Below are positions 58,544 to 64,000 of a DNA stretch of 64,000 nt, one piece after another. This DNA is from Lentinus brumalis. Its lineage: Eukaryota > Basidiomycota > Agaricomycetes > Polyporales > Polyporaceae. The DNA lies in assembly GCA_001792895.1 (NCBI GenBank), contig MARA01000029.1, positions 62,001-126,000 on the forward strand, read 5' to 3'. The stretch's first letter is position 1, and each line of letters opens with the position of its first letter. The notes under the pieces were generated by a model, which saw only the letters and a program-made list of their open reading frames with translations, did not search any database and was not told the DNA's origin. Made by a program: the position numbers and the translations under genes.

Positions 58544-61431
58544 TCATGCCTCGTCCCTATCATCCGCCGCCCCAATGACCTCTGGCACCAGCAGCGCCGA
58601 AAGCTCGTCCTTCTCTCGCTCCTCCATAACGCGGGGCACAATCGGCTCTGCAGACCGCATCTCAGGCACATGACCACAAACGCCAAGAGGAGACTCACCA
58701 AAGAGCACGTCCCTCTCCCCGAAGCGCACCTCCACCGCCCTATACCCGACACCCGCGATCCACGGCAACGCACTGAGCTCCATGCACCCAAAGCCGTTCT
58801 CGTCCCACTTCACGCCTTCCCCGCCCGCCCCACCAATGAGCTCGAGGTGCGCCATCGAGTGCGCGAGCGTATGCGGGGGCCGCCATGTCTTCGTGTCTTG
58901 TGACTCGCTGCGGGTCGGCGCGGCCGTCTGCCTGTTCTCCTTGGTTTTCTTCTTGGTCGTCTTCTTGCTTTTCTTACTTGTAACTTGGGCTTGCTGCGGC
59001 GTATCTAAGATCTCTGGATCCGCTGCTCCCCAGGCAATGATGGGGACGAGGACGTCGTCGGCCGTAGGATCCTCCGCGGCTGCCTTCCTGCCTTGCGGTT
59101 TCTTCGCCTTACCTGGACTCGTCGTGTTCTCCTTCGCAGAAGCAGCGGTAGCCACCACCGCTTCTGGCGCTGGCTCGACCTTGACAGCCGTTGCGGAAGC
59201 TTTCGCTGTGCTCTTCTTGCATTTGCGCTTCTTCGGCTGCCGAGGAGGTACTGAAGAGAGGAAGACAGCGCGAGTCAGTACGAGCGCAGGAAGAGACATC
59301 ACACAGCCCGACACGTACCGCTCTGCACCGTTACTTCGTCAGACTCTGTCTTGACTGTCACCGCCGCGGCCTGCTTAGCATCCTTCACCTTCGCGCCACG
59401 CTTGGCCCGTGTCTTCGGCTTCTCCGCCTGCGCGGTCGCCTCCTCTGCTCGCGCCTTCCGTCTCCTCGCAACCACGATCATAAGCGGCTCTGCACCATGC
59501 ATACAGCTCAGCAGTATAAGTAGGAGCGACACTCGATGGCGGCTCACCGTCGTCTTCCTCATCATCCAGCACGAATGTGCTTCCTGCCAACTGTGCCGTA
59601 GCCAGTTCGATCTGCTCGCGCTTGATCTCCACGGAGTTCTGCGCGCCCGGCTCGGTCGCTGGCGTAGCCTCATCGACTTGGCCCTGTACATACAGACGAG
59701 CGGGTCAGCGATAGGACGGGAGAGCACACACGAACGTACCTTGCCATGGTCGGGCCTCACAGGCCTCGGCTGCGGAGTACCCTGCCGGCTGCCGGAGGCT
59801 GGACCGTCTGGACAGGGCGGCGTTCGTGCCCGAGGCGGGATGTCCGCTGGTGGCGGGAAACCGTCCGTGCCCTGTACGGCAACCTTGTTTGCCGATAGAT
59901 GAGGCCAAGGCTCGAGAGTGCTAGGTCCAAAGCCAGGTCCGTCAGGGCACGGGTGGGTGCGCGAGGGGCGCGGAAGTTTCTGCGGGGGCTGCGTCGGAGT
60001 ATAGCCTGCGAGGGAATTGTGCATGGAGAACGAGAGGCGGCTCGCGAGAGGACGCAAGGGCACGGGAGCAACCATCTTGGGCGACGATACTGGAAACGGG
60101 GATGTAGGGGGTGAAGATGACGGCAGCACGCGCTCATCGTCCGAATGCGGAGGGGGAGATGAGGAGCGAGTAGGACTCGAGAAGAATGAAGGCGAAAAGA
60201 ACGAGCCCTCTATCTTGACCTGCACTTGCGGGCTCGGCGTGCGCGGGGGCGGAAGCTTTGGAGCAGGAACAAGTGGCAGAGGGAGCGTTGGCGAGGCCAG
60301 CTGGTGCCTGAGTTTGCGTCTCTTGGGCGGAAGCATGGGTTCCGGACTTGTACGATGATCCGAGGCATCCTGCCCCGGAGTGTCGTCAGAAGCACCAGAG
60401 CGGATGTCGGATGTGGGTATAGCAGGCCAGGAGTCAGGATCAGTCGGCGAGAGCTTGAAGGTTGCCCCCTGGGAGGGTACGTCCGCTAGTGCAGGAAGGA
60501 CATCGACTGAAGTGTAACTTGACATCATCAGCTTGCGCTTGAAGCGGGGAGGGATGGCAGGAGAAGCGTGTGGTGCGCCTGAGGGTCGCGTTGACTGGGT
60601 ATATGCGCCATCTCGAGGTTGCGTCAGAGCTTGAGGGTGGGTATATGCGCCGTCAAAGCTATCAGAGAGGTCGTTCGAGAACCGGACTTGTCGAGGACGA
60701 CGAGCGACGGGAGCAGTCAGAGCAGAGTCACGAAGAGCAGACTTGAGGGGAGGCAGGCAACCAGGGAGAGCGTCTCGTGCAGAGATCGTGGACAGTCCTG
60801 GTGCAGGCGTCGTAACAGCACAGGAGGCGGAGTTTTGTTGTGCGCATGCTGCGCAACCAGGGTGGGGATGAGCATCGTGAGCACGAGTATGGCGAACTGG
60901 CTGATGAGTCGCGATGACTGTCGAGGACTTCGCGGTCGCGGACGTGGTAGCCCTTGAGGAGGGTGCAGCCGTCGACGACCTTCCAGCTGTCGTAGACGCT
61001 GTGCCTCGAGCAGTCTTGGTTCTCTTCTTCGGCGGCGAGCTCAGGGCAGGAGACGCTGCGCGCTCGCGCTTGACACGAATATCGTCGATGGCGGACTCAC
61101 ATCTAGCCCCAGAAGTCTTCACAGCAGCACGCACAGCAGCTCTTCCCTTTTCTCCGGCGCCGCTCTCCTTCTTGCCGCCTCCAGTACGCCGCTGGGCCCA
61201 GTCGTCGACGAGAGCGGGGTCGACGCTATGCGCGGTCGCCCAGTTACTGCAGAATGAGACGGAAGGCTTCAGACTTGTCAGACCAACGAGATCATTCAGC
61301 TCAGCGCGATGCGTCCGTGAGAATGGCTGGAAGTTCCGTGCAGAGAGCTCGTGAACGTCGGGCTTGACATCCTCCTCCTGCGCATGGCTGAGCACTGCAG
61401 CGCGGGTCGATCGCGTTGTTCTCCTCGCCAT
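58544..61431 (-). CDS. Large nuclear-type protein with homeodomain-like N terminus (901 aa)
   Basis: Four exons (61431-59740, 59683-59548, 59489-59319, 59250-58544) join in frame. Residues ~30-88 have the length and pattern of a homeodomain: a helix FSRTHRAELNDLV, a middle helix with NWATAHSVD, and a recognition-helix-like DPALVDDWAQRRT, where WAQRR stands for WFxNRR. The remainder is disordered, rich in Ser/Pro, with several basic nuclear-import-like clusters (PPKKRTK, PPKRRKL, QPKKRKCKK). The last ~100 residues (WRPPHTLAHSMAHLELIGG, GCMELSALPW, EVRFGERD) look folded and conserved. The neighbours of the classical mating-type A locus (MIP, beta-fg) are absent, so this is not evidently a mating-type gene. 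A Met in exon 1 at 61431 (MARRTTRS) was chosen as start. Confidence 0.6.
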
Positions 61432-64000
61432 CCCGAGGCTAGCTCCAGAGTACTGAAGAGTAAGCGCACTAAGCAACTAGCTCGAGGAGGAGTGGGTTGA
61501 TTCAATGATTGAGACGAAGCCGTTTCGATGAAGGCCAGACAGTGATCGTCGCCGAGCAAGTTCAGCAAGCGCCCTCGTAGCCATCACGCCCGAGGACCAG
61601 CCCGACCACGTGCGTGTGACAGGACGCGCCTAGTACACGCGCTGCCGCCGCTCAGGCCTCAGGCCTCAGGCTCTGCGCCGCGGTCACGCAGGATCCGACT
61701 AGCTTGACTCAACGAATCCACGCTGACTCTCCTCGCATACCGCGAAGACGCAGCGCTTACTACACTGAGCAGGTACAGGAAGGGCCATATGAGGCGCATG
61801 AGAAGGACGGACGTCTCTTCATACCTGAAACTGTCGCTTCGTGCTCACATAACCTCTCGCAGTGTCGGCGCACCCTATCTCGGAGTCTGTATATCCACAT
61901 ATGGGTGCAGAGAACAGCGAATTCAAGGCCTCTCAAAGCACGCAGCATGCGCAAACGGTGGGCTCACCATCCGGTATCAATACACCCCGATTTCGTCACG
62001 CCCTCGCGGTCGCGTACGCATTGCCCTCGTTTCCGCGTTTCTTCGTGCTTCACATCGTGGCTCACCGCCCTAGCGTCGCGCGTCCGCCGATATCAGGCAT
62101 CAAAGTCAAAGGTGGAGTATACATAGACGCACCTCGTCTCGCTCCCAATCGTACGATCCCGACCGTGAGCGCAAGACATAAGTATGTCGGAGTATTCTCG
62201 ACAGAGCCTGTGGTCACGCATTCCCGCAACATCACAGCGGCACAATATACTGTCACCGAGTACCCTCTTGGCGGCGGCGCATGTGCGGAAACGTGCCCGA
62301 ACACAGTGCCGGCAGCAATAGATCCTTGAGAGCCGTTCGCAAGGGTGCGGCGAGGTGACGCACGGGCGAGGAGCATGGCATGCATCGCAGCGGCATATGA
62401 GATGTTCATCACGGTCGAATGCGCCGTCTATTCTTGCACCAATTGCAGGCTGCGGCGCGCTGCGGGCCTAGGGTGGTCTTTCTGCGCCGAGAACAGGGAC
62501 AGCGGTTATAGGGCGTCCTCGAGGATGGAGCTGTACAGATCGTGCCTTGATCTCGAAGAGCTGTAGGCAGTGGAGTTGTAACGCTGCAGGATGATCGTCA
62601 ACAGTACGGGTAGAAGATGGAAGAGGTGGAGTGGCATGAGGGAGGACGTACGTCGTTCGCGACAATGAACAGCGGGATCCAACTGACGTCGGCTAACGCC
62701 CTCGAACGGAGATCACGACAGCACCATATGGAGGTGGAGAGGAAGCGAAGCCTCTCCAGTGTCGAGAGCCCGGTTTGCATACAAACTGACGACACCGGTA
62801 CCCTCGGACATGTCTACACATGTGGCGCTTCCGTGGTGGCAAATAGCGGGCAGATTGCCTCGGAGATAGCCTCCACGCCTTTGCAATTGAGGTGATAACT
62901 CGGCCACGAGCGAAAGAGAAGTTCTAGGCGTGATAAGTCCTTGAATGAGATATGTTGACCAGAGTTGGTCGACGTTTTCTACCTCACAAGCTTCCGGACT
63001 TCACCACACTTCAGGCACAGTACCTGGGCCCGGGCGCGGTGAGTGAAGTCCTGAACAACCCTTAATCGAGCCGAGTGGCCCATAGCTGGAGTAGAGCGAC
63101 GAGGGTCTGCACCTATAAGTAGCAGTAGCCAGTCACACCCTGAGCGTCGCACCGCGGAGATGAAAGGCTTCCCGAAGCGCACCAAGTATACCAAACAGTC
63201 ACGTTGACGACGCCCGTGTACTTCTCACTTACGGCGGCTGTGACGTAGATCAAGCTGGATCAGGAGATGCACCTCGCGCGGCCGCCAATGGCAATAAAAT
63301 CTCGTCACGAGCGCAGTAAAGCCCAAAGTATATGAGTTCGGGGTACGACGCGGAGAGAAACCAGGAGCGCACTCGCCTCGAGATCATCCAGAGTCCCTAG
63401 TCTCTCTCCGTCGTCCATGAAGCCGCCTAAGCTTAGGCTCGAGCTCGAGCCGGTGCTCTCACCGCTATCAATCCTTGTTGCCGCCACCTCCGCGTCGGAC
63501 GCTCGAGAGAGCCCGCACTATGTCCGGCGCCGTAGTCCAGATCGTCACCTACCCGCCCATGCCAGGTACACCGCGCACTCCGCTAGGTATGTCTGCAATT
63601 AGTGGTCGGGCGGTACCTGTCTGACCGAATTACCTATTAGCAGGGACCTAGGAGCCTGACGACGCTTCGAGGCGCTTTTCCTGGTGAGCAAGATTCTTCA
63701 TCGGTTTTGATTACTCACCCGTATTTGACACTTCATAAACAGGGGAGGTCATCGTAGCTTTGGACTAACTGCAGTACTTACCTGCTGTTCGTCGTGTATC
63801 ATCACCCGCTTGCAAACCCGTGTCCCTGCGTTTCGGACCTTGCTCCTCGTCGAGTCTCCTTATCCCCTGCATATTCCGTCTGCTTGTATAGCAGTATAGG
63901 TATCCATGGACTGAATGACACGCATCTCTGCTTACCTTCGTATGTCTCGTCACTTCTGCCACCACGAACGGAGGGCCAGAGTGTGCGGCGGCGCCTACAC
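61432..64000. other. No supported gene to the window end
   Basis: Short ORFs on both strands without domain features. An Asp/Glu- and Ser-rich frame on the minus strand around 63330-63520 (LGGFMDDGERLGTLDDLE) could be an exon, and an ATG at 63521 (+) opens about 22 codons before a possible GTATGT donor. Neither can be extended with confidence. Confidence 0.4.

Noticed and set aside
59299..59740. Read-through part of the 725-codon frame in the homeodomain-like gene
   Set aside because: A clean GTACGT donor at 59739 and acceptor before 59683 remove it; the spliced frame continues sensibly while the read-through becomes Arg/Ser-rich noise.
58544..61431. Mating-type A homeodomain gene
   Set aside because: Only a divergent homeodomain-like pattern is seen, there is no paired divergently transcribed second homeodomain gene, and the usual flanking genes are absent.

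Overview
The window looks like a chromosome segment of an agaricomycete (mushroom or polypore type) basidiomycete. It is GC-rich, its genes are split by many 45-80 bp introns with GTNNGN donors and CTGAC/CTAAC branch sites, and it carries families expanded in that group: an atypical G-protein alpha subunit, F-box proteins, a DUF6533 membrane protein and a DUF4246 protein.

Region 1 (1-28530) is a tandem array of a ~9.8 kb unit. In its natural phase it reads: the tail of unit A (1-8958, entering from outside the window), unit B (8959-18692) and unit C (18693-28530). Each unit ends inside exon 4 of the same G-alpha gene, so A and B carry 5' G-alpha fragments, and only C runs on into the complete gene (26698-30487). 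Units are almost identical except for (i) a 266 bp TA-flanked MITE present in A and C but replaced in B by a 2-nt excision footprint, (ii) a diverged 3' end in C, and (iii) a cluster of single-base indels plus a 228 bp duplication at the B/C junction. The first ~3 kb of the conventional period holds intron-like signals, an unusual array of a CCCGGGAG motif spaced by 21 or 31 bp, and a plausible but unrecognised spliced gene whose 3' exons end at 2881.

Region 2 (30488-49578) is gene-rich. A pair of paralogous Ser/Pro-rich proteins (33179-34752 and 45853-47957) lies around a secreted 5'-nucleotidase-type metallophosphatase and a cluster of F-box genes (four apparently intact, one broken). The F-box genes share an intron position, and two share a promoter block.

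Region 3 (49579-64000) holds a DUF4246 gene with a one-base frameshift, a DUF6533 multi-pass membrane protein, an Atl1-type alkyltransferase-like DNA-repair protein with a striking palindromic promoter element, and a ~900-residue nuclear-looking protein with a homeodomain-like N terminus. About 1.7 kb before the DUF4246 gene, 2.7 kb after it and the last 2.5 kb show no gene I can support. The genes do not form an obvious pathway. Coordinates of spliced genes are outer limits; exon limits are in the evidence text.
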